Positions 42,846-51,430 of a DNA stretch of 64,000 nucleotides are shown here, piece by piece. This stretch comes from Streptomyces sp. NA02950 (GTDB taxonomy: Bacteria; Actinomycetota; Actinomycetes; Streptomycetales; Streptomycetaceae), in the NCBI RefSeq assembly GCF_013364155.1, contig NZ_CP054916.1:496001-560000 (forward strand), in the 5' to 3' direction. The position numbers and the translations under genes are program-made. The notes beneath the pieces are model-generated. The model searched no databases and was not told the DNA's origin. It was given only the letters and a program-made list of their open reading frames with translations. Position 1 is the stretch's first letter. Each line of letters opens with the position of its first letter.

Positions 42846-44030
42846 ATGAACAAGAGTTACGCCTCACTCGCGGCCTTGTGCGCGAGTGTCTTCGTTGTCG
42901 GTACGTCGGAATACCTGGTCGCGGGCATGCTGCCCGAGGTGGGCGCGGATCTTCAGGTACCGCAAGGCACCGCAGGACAGGCGGTGACCGCCTACGCGCT
43001 CGGCGTGGTGATCGGCGGGCCCGCGGTGACCATGCTGACCGCGCGGCTGCCCCGCAAGCCCCTGGCACTCGGGCTGATGCTGCTGTTCGCCGCGGGCAGC
43101 GCGCTCAGCGCCCTGGCCTCCTCGTTCACGATGTTGCTGGCCGGGCGGGTGGTCTCCTCGCTCAGCCACGCCGCGTTCTTGGCGTTGGCGCTGGTGATGG
43201 CCACCAGCATGGTGCCCGAGCACAAGACCGGCTCGGCGATCGCCACTGTGGCCTCCGGGTTCACCGTCGCTACCTTGCTCGGGGTACCGCTGGGCTCGCT
43301 GCTGGGACACGCGGCCGGCTGGCGGGCCCCGTTCGCGGTGCTGACCGCGCTGGCCCTGGCCGCCATCGCGCTGTTGGCGCTGGTACTGCCCAAGCGGCAG
43401 GCGCCGTCCGCCAGCCTGCGCGACGAGCTGCGCGTAGTGAGCCGCAAACCGGTGCTGCTGGCTATCGCCACCACCGCGGTCGGCTTCTCCGGCGTCGCCG
43501 TCGTCTTCACCTACATCGCGCCGCTGCTCACCCGTATCGGCGGTTTCTCCCCGGCCGCCGTCTCCGCTCTCCTGCTCGCCTATGGCGCCGGCAGCTTTCT
43601 GGGAAACCTGGCCGCCGGCAAGCTGACCGACAGGTCCATGTCCGCCACCGTGCGCGGGGTGTTCGGCGGCTTGACCGGCGTGCTGGTGGCCATGCCGTTC
43701 GCCGTCGCCTGGCAGCCCACCGCTGTACTCGCGGTCCTGGTCCTGGGCCTGCTGGCCACCGCCACCATCGCCCCGCTGCAGGGCCTGATCCTGCGCCATG
43801 CCGGCTCCGCTCCGACGTTGGCCGTCGCGGCCAACGTCGGTGCCTTCAACCTCGGCGCCGCCGCCGGCTCTGCCATCGGCGGGGCCATCGTCGCCGTCGG
43901 CGCGCTGCGCTGGACCGGCCTGGCAGGGGCCGTACTCAGCCTCAGCGGCCTGGCCCTGACCTACCTGGCTCTGCCCCGAACCGGGACCGCGCAGCTCACC
44001 GGCGGTGCCCCGGTGGGCACCGCTGTTTGA
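42846..44030 (+). CDS. MFS efflux transporter (AraJ/Cmx-like, 12 TM)
   Basis: 394 residues with about 12 hydrophobic segments. ALCASVFVVGTSEYLVAGML and LPEVGADLQVPQGTAGQAVT match the DHA1 group of sugar/chloramphenicol-type exporters; ALVMATSMVPEHKTGSAIA and LLGVPLGSLLGHAAGWRAPF are the motif C/D regions. Likely exports a small toxic molecule. The quinone oxidoreductase gene follows 38 bases later. Regulated by the divergent MerR. Confidence 0.92.
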   Translation: MNKSYASLAALCASVFVVGTSEYLVAGMLPEVGADLQVPQGTAGQAVTAYALGVVIGGPAVTMLTARLPRKPLALGLMLLFAAGSALSALASSFTMLLAGRVVSSLSHAAFLALALVMATSMVPEHKTGSAIATVASGFTVATLLGVPLGSLLGHAAGWRAPFAVLTALALAAIALLALVLPKRQAPSASLRDELRVVSRKPVLLAIATTAVGFSGVAVVFTYIAPLLTRIGGFSPAAVSALLLAYGAGSFLGNLAAGKLTDRSMSATVRGVFGGLTGVLVAMPFAVAWQPTAVLAVLVLGLLATATIAPLQGLILRHAGSAPTLAVAANVGAFNLGAAAGSAIGGAIVAVGALRWTGLAGAVLSLSGLALTYLALPRTGTAQLTGGAPVGTAV

Positions 44031-44068
44031 CCCCCGAACCCACCCTCTCTGGAAGGTCCCTTCTGACC

Positions 44069-44947
44069 ATGCGCGCTGTCCAGATCGACCGACACGGCGG
44101 TACCGACGTCCTGGTCCTCCGCGAGGTCGCCGCACCCGAACCCGCCTCCGGTGAAGTCCTCATCCGCACCGCGGCCAGCAGCCTCAACCCTGTGGACTGG
44201 AAGACCCGCGCCTGGCAGGTCGGCCCGCCGCTGCCGGCCACGCTCGGCTGGGACATCTCCGGCCAGGTCGTCGCGAGCAACGACCCCGCCCACGAGGTGG
44301 GCGCCCACGTGATCGCCATGTCCGCGCAGATCGCCACCGGCCGCGGCACCTGGGCGGAGCTGGTCGCCCTGCCCGGCCACCTGCTCGCATCCGCACCGGC
44401 CACCGTGCCGTTGGCCGACGCGGCGTCCCTTCCGCTGGCCGGGACGACCGCCCTGCAGGCTCTGCGGGCCACGGAGTTGAGCGCCGGGGAGCGCATTCTG
44501 GTCGTCGGCACCGCCGGGGCGGTCGGCGGCCTGGTTGTCCAACTCGCCCGCTTGACCGGCGCCCACGTCGATGCCCTGGTCTCCCGGCACGGCCATGAGC
44601 CGGCCGCGGTGGAGCTCGGCGCGGAGCGGGCCTGGCACCGTCCGCAGGACCTGCCCCGCGGCCGGTATGCGGCCGTCCTCGACACCGTCGGCGCGGACGT
44701 GGCTGCGGCCCTCGTCCCCGGAGGGCGTTTCGTCTCCATCGCCGACCATCCCCTGCCCGACGTGCCAGGCGCCCGCAAGAGCTACGTCCAGGAGAACGCC
44801 ACCGACCTCGCCCACCTCGCCGAGCTCGTCGACAGCGACGAGCTGCGGCTGCGGATCGCCGACCGCTTCTCGCTCGACGACATCCGCACCGCCCACGAGC
44901 GCTTCGAAGCCGGCGGCCTCCTCGGCAAGGTCGTCATCACCTTCTGA
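44069..44947 (+). CDS. NADP-dependent quinone/alkenal oxidoreductase (zinc-independent MDR)
   Basis: 292 residues. GroES-like N-terminal domain (RAVQIDRHGGTDVLVLREVA, SSLNPVDWKTRAW) and a Rossmann domain with ILVVGTAGAVGGLVVQLARL. The zinc-ligand Cys residues of alcohol dehydrogenases are missing, as in quinone reductases. Ends FSLDDIRTAHERFEAGGLLG and KVVITF. Operon with the efflux gene; a strong terminator follows. Confidence 0.92.
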   Translation: MRAVQIDRHGGTDVLVLREVAAPEPASGEVLIRTAASSLNPVDWKTRAWQVGPPLPATLGWDISGQVVASNDPAHEVGAHVIAMSAQIATGRGTWAELVALPGHLLASAPATVPLADAASLPLAGTTALQALRATELSAGERILVVGTAGAVGGLVVQLARLTGAHVDALVSRHGHEPAAVELGAERAWHRPQDLPRGRYAAVLDTVGADVAAALVPGGRFVSIADHPLPDVPGARKSYVQENATDLAHLAELVDSDELRLRIADRFSLDDIRTAHERFEAGGLLGKVVITF

Positions 44948-44980
44948 GGTACATCGCGTGCTTCGCCGACGGATCTGGAA

Positions 44981-45008
44981 CCGGCCGCGTTCATCCGAAC
45001 GCGGCCGG
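44981..45008 (+). terminator. strong intrinsic terminator
   Basis: CCGGCCGCGTTC (44981-44992), loop ATCC, GAACGCGGCCGG (44997-45008): a perfect 12-bp stem with a tetraloop, 33 bases after the oxidoreductase stop. Confidence 0.85.
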
Positions 45009-45019
45009 GGACGCCGACA

Positions 45020-45465
45020 TCGGCTGCCGAGATGGGGATCTCCCGCGCGTGCGCGTCGAAGTGGGTCAACCGTTACCGACGGCACGGTGAACTCGCTTTG
45101 CTGGATTGTCCTTCAACACCCCGACGCCAGCCGACCGCGACCGATGCTGACATCGTCGCCCGGATCGATACGCTCCGCCGTGCCGAGAGGTGGTCGGCGT
45201 CTCGCATCACCTTCGAGCTCCAGGCCGAAGGCGTCTCGATCAGTCGCCGCACGGTGTCCCGGCATCTGCTCGCACTCGGGCCGAACAGGCGCCGCTTCAT
45301 CGACCCGAGCGGCGAATCGAACCGGGAGCCGCGGAAGATCACCGCCCGCCGTCCCGGGCACATGGTCCACATCGATGTCAAGAAGGTGGGACGGATCCCT
45401 GACGGCCGGGGGCTGGAGAGCACACGGACGTGGCAGCGCTCGGGCCAAGATCGTCGAGCGTCGCA
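45020..45465 (+). mobile_element. IS481-family transposase fragment (copy 1)
   Basis: Reads AEMGISRACASKWVNRYRRH, the HTH, then STPRRQPTATDADIVARIDT, ASRITFELQAEGVSISRRTV and RRRFIDPSGESNREP, then [18 protein letters not shown] with the first catalytic Asp. After a frameshift it continues [19 protein letters not shown] and stops where ISAs1-type sequence begins (about 45465). The second and third DDE residues are missing, so it is inactive. Confidence 0.85.
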
Positions 45466-46110
45466 CAACGTCTCGGTATCCGTTGTGATCCGCTGCTGAC
45501 TGGGCGGCTGGTGCCCGCGGAATCGACGGTGCGCCGACTGCTGGCCCGCGTCGACGGCGACGCACTGGATCGAGCAGTCGGCCGCTGGCTGGCTGGCCGC
45601 CGCCCGAAGGCGGCCGGCCCCACCGGCCTGCGCGGAGTGTCGGTGGACGGCAAGAGCGGCGCCGCCAAGGCAACCGGCCGCAAGATCCTCCTGCTCGCCG
45701 TCGTGGAGCACACCACAGGCCCGGCCCTGGCCCAGATGGACGTCGGTGAGAAGACCAAGGAGATCACCTGCTTCCCTCCCCTGCTGGACACCGTCGCCGA
45801 CCTGGCCGGAATGGTCATCACCGCCGACGCGATGCACACCCAGCGCGAACACGCCGCCCACCTGCTGGACCGCAAGGCCCACTACATCATGATCGTCAAG
45901 GGCAAGCAGAAGCACCTGCGCCGACAGCTGACATCCCTGGCCTGGAAGGACATCCCGCCGCCGGGCCGCGCCAAGCAGACCAGCCACGGACGATCCGAGG
46001 TCCGCCGCATCAAGGTCGCCATCGTCAGGAACCTGCTGTTCCCCGGCGCCCGCCAGACCATCCAGATCAACTCCGCCGCACCGACCGCAAGACCGTCAGG
46101 CCCACCATCA
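45466..46110 (+). mobile_element. ISAs1-family transposase fragment
   Basis: Begins [20 protein letters not shown], continues [40 protein letters not shown], then [40 protein letters not shown] and [17 protein letters not shown]. This is the core of ISAs1 transposases. Both the N-terminus and the C-terminus are lost; a frameshift occurs near 46060 and the reading ends at the inverted IS481 piece. Confidence 0.85.
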
Positions 46111-46111
46111 C

Positions 46112-46420
46112 CACCGTCTGCGCCGTCTTGCCGTGGTGTGTATGGCGTGATCCGCTGGTGGCGTGACCCGAGTAGCACACGGGGGAAGGCTGGCGCGGTA
46201 GCAGGCACCGTTGGCAGTGGCAATGCGCTCGATGCGGATGACGCCCTGGCGGCGAACCAGGTTCTCGTCCTGTGCAGGAGCGCGATGGCGGTCGTGGCCG
46301 TCTCCTCCGGCAGCGCTTCGGTGAGGGCGAGCCGCCTCAACCCGCTCTCCACCCACCGCCGTCAGGGAGTCGGCCGACCTTCTTCACGTCGACGTGGACC
46401 CTGTGTCCGGGACGGGGTTG
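46112..46420 (-). mobile_element. IS481-family transposase fragment (copy 2, inverted)
   Basis: On the minus strand: [20 protein letters not shown], then after a deletion [20 protein letters not shown] and [11 protein letters not shown], then [17 protein letters not shown] and [19 protein letters not shown] in other frames. It repeats the segment HVDVKKVGR also found in copy 1, so it is a separate copy in opposite orientation. Internally deleted and frameshifted. Confidence 0.8.
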
Positions 46421-46424
46421 ATCT

Positions 46425-47084
46425 TCAGCGCGCGATGAGCGCGACCGACTTTCTGACCGCGTCCAGTGCTGCTGTTCGCTGCTGGCCGGTCATGTGGGCC
46501 GGCCCATAGGTGACCACGGGGTCGAGGACCTGGAAGCCGACGAACTCCAGCATGCCGCGGTGGATGTGGAACAGGAATTCGTTCATCGGGCCGAAGCGGC
46601 CACCAGGCTGGAACGACTCACTGGACCCGCCGGTCGTGAGCAGCAGCATCGCGCGCTTCCCGCCGAGGGCCGCGTCGCCGAAGAGCCCGTGGTCCCCGCC
46701 GAAGACCCCGCCCATCACGAAGACCCGGTCGATCCATCCCTTGAGGATGGCGGGCAGCGAGAACCACCACATCGGGAACGACAGCACGAGCAGATCAGCG
46801 GCGAGCAGCCGGTCGAGATGAGCCCTGACGGCCGCATCGAGCGTAGCGTCCTTGACCGCGCGCATCTGTTCGACCTGCGGCTTGAACGGTCCGTCCACAG
46901 GTGGGAACTCATGGCGGTCCAGGACCGGGGCCCATCCGTCGGCATAGAGGTCGAGGACATCGACTCGGTACCCGGCCTCGCGCAGGGCCTGAGTCGCGGT
47001 GGTCATCTGGGCGGTGCTGAACGAGTGGGGCTCAGGGTGAGCGTGAACGATCAGGGCAGTGGGAACGGCATCCAGGGTTGACAT
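46425..47084 (-). CDS. NAD(P)H dehydrogenase (quinone), flavodoxin-like fold
   Basis: 219 residues. [19 protein letters not shown] and [20 protein letters not shown] with [13 protein letters not shown] are the classic FMN/FAD-binding segments of the MdaB/NQO family; [11 protein letters not shown] is the phosphate-binding loop. It reduces quinones by two electrons. It has its own promoter overlapping an ArsR operator; the transcript would begin at or next to the ATG, and no ribosome site is present. Confidence 0.92.
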   Translation of the reverse strand: MSTLDAVPTALIVHAHPEPHSFSTAQMTTATQALREAGYRVDVLDLYADGWAPVLDRHEFPPVDGPFKPQVEQMRAVKDATLDAAVRAHLDRLLAADLLVLSFPMWWFSLPAILKGWIDRVFVMGGVFGGDHGLFGDAALGGKRAMLLLTTGGSSESFQPGGRFGPMNEFLFHIHRGMLEFVGFQVLDPVVTYGPAHMTGQQRTAALDAVRKSVALIAR

Positions 47085-47090
47085 GAGAAA

Positions 47091-47118
47091 ATCATATCGA
47101 CATATAGCGATCCGTCAA
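47091..47118 (-). promoter_or_regulatory. leaderless promoter with ArsR operator
   Basis: Minus strand: TTGACG (47118-47113), 16 bases, TATGAT (47096-47091), then six bases to ATG 47084, so transcription would start at the ATG. The palindrome ATAT-CGAC-ATAT (47094-47105) overlaps the -10. Confidence 0.7.
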
Positions 47119-47448
47119 TCAGAGGATGGTGTCGATCGCCCGCGCCACCTGCGCCAGCCGCTCTTCATCGCGGCGATAGTGGGTCCACTTGCCCACCCGG
47201 GTGGGATGCACGAGTCCCGCCCGTTCGAGCGTGCTCATGTAGCTGGAGACAGTCGACTGCGCGAGTCCCGACTTCGCCTGGATGTGCGTGACGCATACGC
47301 CGACCGACCGACGGTCCGCGATCGACTCGTACTCACCGAAGTGAGTGTCGGGATCCTTCAGCCACTGCATGATCTGCAAACGGGCAGGGTTGCCCAGGGC
47401 CTTGAACACCTCGATCAGATCACCCGGACCCGATCCCACCACGGTCAT
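47119..47448 (-). CDS. ArsR family transcriptional regulator
   Basis: 109 residues, winged helix: LIEVFKALGNPARLQIMQWL, then CVTHIQAKSGLAQSTVSSYM, STLERAGLVHPTRVGKWTHY. One Cys (VGVCVTH) lies before the recognition helix; it could sense oxidants or quinones, as in the QsrR/HypR type (inference). ATG 47448 has GAGAGG upstream. It is 34 bases before the quinone reductase gene, which its operator suggests it controls. Confidence 0.9.
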   Translation of the reverse strand: MTVVGSGPGDLIEVFKALGNPARLQIMQWLKDPDTHFGEYESIADRRSVGVCVTHIQAKSGLAQSTVSSYMSTLERAGLVHPTRVGKWTHYRRDEERLAQVARAIDTIL

Positions 47449-47661
47449 GCGCCACCTCTCCTGCCGGATACTCCGACACACCACGATATCCCGATACCGG
47501 ACTCCCAGTGCTCTGACTGATGGTCGCCCATCGGGCCCAGCGTGCCGCTCCGGCCGAACCGGGCGTGGAATGGGCGGCATGAGGTCGTTCTTGCCTGCGC
47601 GTGCCGCCGTCATGCCCCCTCCCCGGAATCCGGAGGCGCCGGGCCCACCCGGGACCGGACA

Positions 47662-48138
47662 ATGGCGCGCATGGTCGTCTTCCGCTGCCGCCGCTGTCAC
47701 GGTGATGTCACCGCACCCGTACGGGAGGTGCCGCTGCCCGATGCGGACAATGCCCCGGCGCCGTACGCGCTGCCGAAGGGCGAGGAGTGCCCGCCGCGGA
47801 TGCGTCCGGGCACCTTCGCCTACGATCCGCCCGAGGCCGGGGAGCGCATCTACCGGCCACATTTCGCAGGGGCGGCCCTGGGCCTCCACCGCGCGGGGCT
47901 GAACGGCATCGTCCTGGCCCGGGCCGATGTGCACGGCACCGAGCTCACCTCACTGCGCGGACGGCGGAACGGCTGCTGCGGCCTGGACGGCTGCGACGGC
48001 CCGAACCTCGTGTGCCGATGGTGCACGGCCGAAGTGGCCACCGAGCGTTCGGACTGCTGGACCCCGCAGGAAGTCGTGCTCGTCCCCGCCGCGGTGGAGG
48101 GCGTCGATGTCGGCCGGCTTCGGTCCGGCCAATCATGA
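47662..48138 (+). CDS. hypothetical Cys-rich protein (putative zinc ribbon)
   Basis: 158 residues. It has FRCRRCHGDVTAPVREVPLP at the start (CxxC), GEECPPRM, a middle CCGLDGCDGPNLVCRWCTAE with a CC, C and CxxC arrangement, and RSDCWTPQEV near the end. The spacing suggests one or two zinc sites. No family recognised by me. ATG 47662 or 47671 may start it. Convergent with the arylsulfotransferase-like gene. Confidence 0.6.
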   Translation: MARMVVFRCRRCHGDVTAPVREVPLPDADNAPAPYALPKGEECPPRMRPGTFAYDPPEAGERIYRPHFAGAALGLHRAGLNGIVLARADVHGTELTSLRGRRNGCCGLDGCDGPNLVCRWCTAEVATERSDCWTPQEVVLVPAAVEGVDVGRLRSGQS

Positions 48139-48313
48139 TCGTTGAGCCCACCGCGCCCCCACCACACCCAGCCGGCCGTGGTCGGCGGCGATGGGCGGCT
48201 CGTGGGCGGCACCTCGTCTGTCTGCTCGTGTCGCCGGCCCCGCGGCCGAGGCGGCAGCGGGGCCGGCGACGTGGCCGACGGCGGAGTCGGTGCGCATGCC
48301 GCCGGCCGCTCTC

Positions 48314-49984
48314 TCAACCCGTCTTCACCACATGGGAGGCTCTGAGGACCTTCCCGGACGCGTCCAACGCCTTCACCTGAAAGTACGGTCCCCTGCTGCG
48401 GGTGGTGACCGCCGTTTCGAATCCGGAGCGGGGAGCGTGCCTGACCACCACGGAGAGGGAGCGGGGGTCCGGTCCGGCGAGTACCCGCCAGGCTCTCGTC
48501 TGCGTCGAGCCGTTCCAGGACGCGTAGACCACGCTGTGGCCGTCTGCCGTCCGTGCGGCCGCTTTCGGCGGGTAGTAGGGAGTGCCTACCCATGTGTTGC
48601 GGAACGCCCGGTAGGAGATGTCGGAGCCCGGCATCCTGACGTCGTAGAGCAGGTTGCGCGAAGGGGTGTTCTCGGTGTTCCCGGCTCCGGCGTACTCCGA
48701 GTAGTAGGACTCCTGGCCCCACCCGATGAATTGGTTGCCGTTGGGGAGCGCCTGGGTGTTGCCTTGCGACGGCGCGAACAGCGCCGGGTCGTGGTAATAG
48801 CTCCTGTCCACGGTCGCCCGGTGGGTGCGCGCGTCGAGGTTCAGGATCAGACCGTGCGACTGCTGTTCGGGGGTGCCGTCGGGCTGGTTGCAGCAGCCGT
48901 CGTCGAACATGCTGATTCGGTTTCCGGGGCGGAAGCGGGCATCGTGCTGCCAGTAGAAGCGGGCGTTGGGGGCGAAGGTGAAGTCGCTCTTCTTTCCCCC
49001 GAGTTGCCAGCGGATCTTTCCGGATTTCCGGGAGATGTTGTAGATGGCCCACATGTTCCGGGACGAGATCAGCAGCTCACCCTTGTCGTTCTCATCGATG
49101 GAGTTGAGGTGGTAGGCGTCCCATACCCCGCCGGACGACGACGCGTCCGAGGCCGGTACCTCGGAATCGGCGGGGTTCACGTGCCGGAGCATGTCCCAGG
49201 AGAAGACGAGTTTGCCGGTGGCCAGATCGACTTCCTGGACCTCGCTGTCCAGGATCGCCCCGTCCTCCGGACCGCCGTAAGGGCGCAGATCCATGGGTAC
49301 GGTTCTGGACGCGATGAACAGCGCGGTTCCCCTGCGGGTCAGGATGAATTCGTGCTCGTCGGCATTGAATCCGTTGTGCGCGGAGACCGTTCTGAACAGC
49401 CGGTAGTGGCTGTCGTAGATGTAATAGCACCCACCAGGTTCCGGCGCGCCGCCCGGCAGGTTGGTGTATCTCGGCGGAATGGCGATGGAACCCTGCCACC
49501 AGGTCAGCACGGGCTGCGAGGCCCCGGTCCGGGAGTCGTGGTACGTCTGCACCTTGAAGTCGGCGTTTTGCAGGCTTGTGGAGGACAGCGGACGGAACCA
49601 GATCGGGTTTCCCGCGTCATCGGAGATCAGCGACCCGGTCTGGCCGATCATCGTGCTCTCGATGGTGTACGGGGCGACGAAGATGTGACCGGGAGCCGTT
49701 CCCGGCCGCCGCGTGGTGACGGTGACCCGCATGGGGTTGAGATTTGGGGCGGAGACGAAACTCCACACCCCGCTGCCCGAAGTGACCAGCGCCGGGCCCT
49801 CCCCGGAGCCCGACGGGGGCGCCGGTTCCGTGGCGCACGGTCGGGGCGGGAGAGGGGTGCGGGAACCTGCCAGGGTCGGAGACGCACCGCTGGCGAGGGT
49901 GAATCCCACCACGAGCACGCAGCACCCCGCGGCTCGGAGCGCCCTCCTTCTCCTGATACGAGCCCGTCGATTCTGCTCCGCCAT
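48314..49984 (-). CDS. secreted arylsulfotransferase-like (ASST) beta-propeller protein
   Basis: 556 residues. An N-terminal signal peptide (RRRRALRAAGCCVLVVGFTL then ASGASPTLA, possibly lipid-free) predicts export. The body is rich in propeller-like blades: DWHSx-type turns, AYHLNSIDENDKGELLISSR with NMWAIYNISRKSGKIRWQLG, YWQHDARFRPGNRISMFDDG and LILNLDARTH. This matches arylsulfotransferase families, which move sulfate between phenols with a catalytic His. ATG 49984 has GGAGG 9 bases upstream. Whether it is a true sulfotransferase is unproven. Confidence 0.85.
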   Translation of the reverse strand: MAEQNRRARIRRRRALRAAGCCVLVVGFTLASGASPTLAGSRTPLPPRPCATEPAPPSGSGEGPALVTSGSGVWSFVSAPNLNPMRVTVTTRRPGTAPGHIFVAPYTIESTMIGQTGSLISDDAGNPIWFRPLSSTSLQNADFKVQTYHDSRTGASQPVLTWWQGSIAIPPRYTNLPGGAPEPGGCYYIYDSHYRLFRTVSAHNGFNADEHEFILTRRGTALFIASRTVPMDLRPYGGPEDGAILDSEVQEVDLATGKLVFSWDMLRHVNPADSEVPASDASSSGGVWDAYHLNSIDENDKGELLISSRNMWAIYNISRKSGKIRWQLGGKKSDFTFAPNARFYWQHDARFRPGNRISMFDDGCCNQPDGTPEQQSHGLILNLDARTHRATVDRSYYHDPALFAPSQGNTQALPNGNQFIGWGQESYYSEYAGAGNTENTPSRNLLYDVRMPGSDISYRAFRNTWVGTPYYPPKAAARTADGHSVVYASWNGSTQTRAWRVLAGPDPRSLSVVVRHAPRSGFETAVTTRSRGPYFQVKALDASGKVLRASHVVKTG

Positions 49985-50395
49985 CGTCTGTCTCCTCCAG
50001 CCGGACATCCCGGTCCGGCCTATGTGTGCGTGCACGCTTTCCGATGACGCCAGACAATACGTCCGGCCGCTTGCTTTCCGGGCCCCGGGCGGATAGGCCA
50101 TCCGGGCGTTTTCGCCGCGCGCACCGGATACCGCGACGATGGGTTTTCCGGTACGGCCGACGCACACACCCCCACCCGGCTCGCCGCGCAGGCCGACCAC
50201 ACTCCTTTCCCGGCTGCGCAATTCTCTCCTTCGCGTATTTCGGATAGCTGTCCGGCGACAGCGTTCAGTTGCCGGTGACGAAGTGCGGACGGGGGCCATA
50301 TCGCTGCGCGACCAAGGGAATCCCGCGAGCCGCGATGAGTCCTGCCGCGTCCCGCGGTCGTACTGTTCGGAACCCGTTACCGAGGAGGACTTCTG
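49985..50395. other. 411-base divergent intergenic region
   Basis: Between the arylsulfotransferase-like and DHFR-like genes. No gene seen. The right end has GAGGAGG 6-10 bases before ATG 50396. Confidence 0.4.
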
Positions 50396-50959
50396 ATGCG
50401 TAACGTGACCTATTCGATGGGCGTGTCACTTGACGGCTACATCGTCGGGCCGGACGGCGCCTTCGACTGGACAGCGCCCGACGAGGAGATCATTCGCTTC
50501 GTCACCGACGAGATTCGAGAGGTCGGCGTCCACCTGTTGGGACGACGGCTGTACGAGACGATGCTGTACTGGGAGACCGCCGACCAGGATCCATCGCTCG
50601 ACGACTCAATGCTCGAGTGGGCCTCGATCTGGAAACCGCTGCCGAAGGTGGTGTTCTCCACCACGCTGTCGGCGGTGCGGGGCAATGCCCGCCTGGCATC
50701 CGGCAGCCTGGCGGAGGAGATCGAGCGGTTGCGAGCCGAGGCGGGGGAGGGCGACATCGCGATCGGCGGCGCGACCCTCGCCGCCGAGGCGGCCGCGTTG
50801 GGTCTCATCGACGAGTACCGGGCCAGGGTCTACCCGGTGCTGGTTGGCGGTGGCATCCCGTTCTTTCCCCGGCGCGAGAGGCGGGTGGACGTCGAACTCG
50901 TCGAGACCCGCACTTTCGGCTCGAGAGTCGTCTACCTCCGCTACCGCGTGGCGCGTTAG
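50396..50959 (+). CDS. dihydrofolate reductase family protein
   Basis: 187 residues. The family features are VTYSMGVSLDGYIVGPDGAF, HLLGRRLYETMLYWE, DIAIGGATLAAEAAALGLID and RARVYPVLVGGGIPFFP, the strand and loop that bind NADPH. The substrate is unknown, as for most stand-alone RibD-C-like proteins. Well-placed GAGGAGG. Not related in operon to the second DHFR-like gene at 40703. Confidence 0.92.
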   Translation: MRNVTYSMGVSLDGYIVGPDGAFDWTAPDEEIIRFVTDEIREVGVHLLGRRLYETMLYWETADQDPSLDDSMLEWASIWKPLPKVVFSTTLSAVRGNARLASGSLAEEIERLRAEAGEGDIAIGGATLAAEAAALGLIDEYRARVYPVLVGGGIPFFPRRERRVDVELVETRTFGSRVVYLRYRVAR

Positions 50960-51430
50960 CCGGCTCGTCCGCCGGGCACCAGGAAGAACGTGCCGGCCAG
51001 TGCCCCTTCCTCAGCGAACTGACCTGCGTCGAAGCGGTGTGAACTACGGTGTGGCGAAGGCGAGTCGGACGGACCACACCCCATCGCAGACGCACCTGAG
51101 GCCCCGGGTAGACGGGCCAAGAAATCGACCCGCGAAAGGCGGCCCCCCACGGGGACGCGGCGCAAGGACGTTCACGCCGATCCTCGTCGACCGGGCCACG
51201 CCTGCCGATCAGGCGCTTGTCTCCCCTGGTTGTCGCAGGAAACCCGGGCATGACGGCGCCCTACCTCAAAGCCGCCAGCGGCGCCCCCGCGAGCGGTGTG
51301 GGAAGCGGCCCGCCCACGCGGCATACAGCCCGCGCCGGTGGTCCGCTGTGTCATCATGCGGTGGTCTGTTCCTGGAGCCGCTGGCGCAGAGTCGTGGCGT
51401 GGCGCACGAGTCATCGAGCAGGAGAGCACA
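50960..51430. other. 471-base intergenic region
   Basis: No protein-like frame was supported. The open frame of the P450 extends back to 51296 but without family similarity. Confidence 0.4.
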
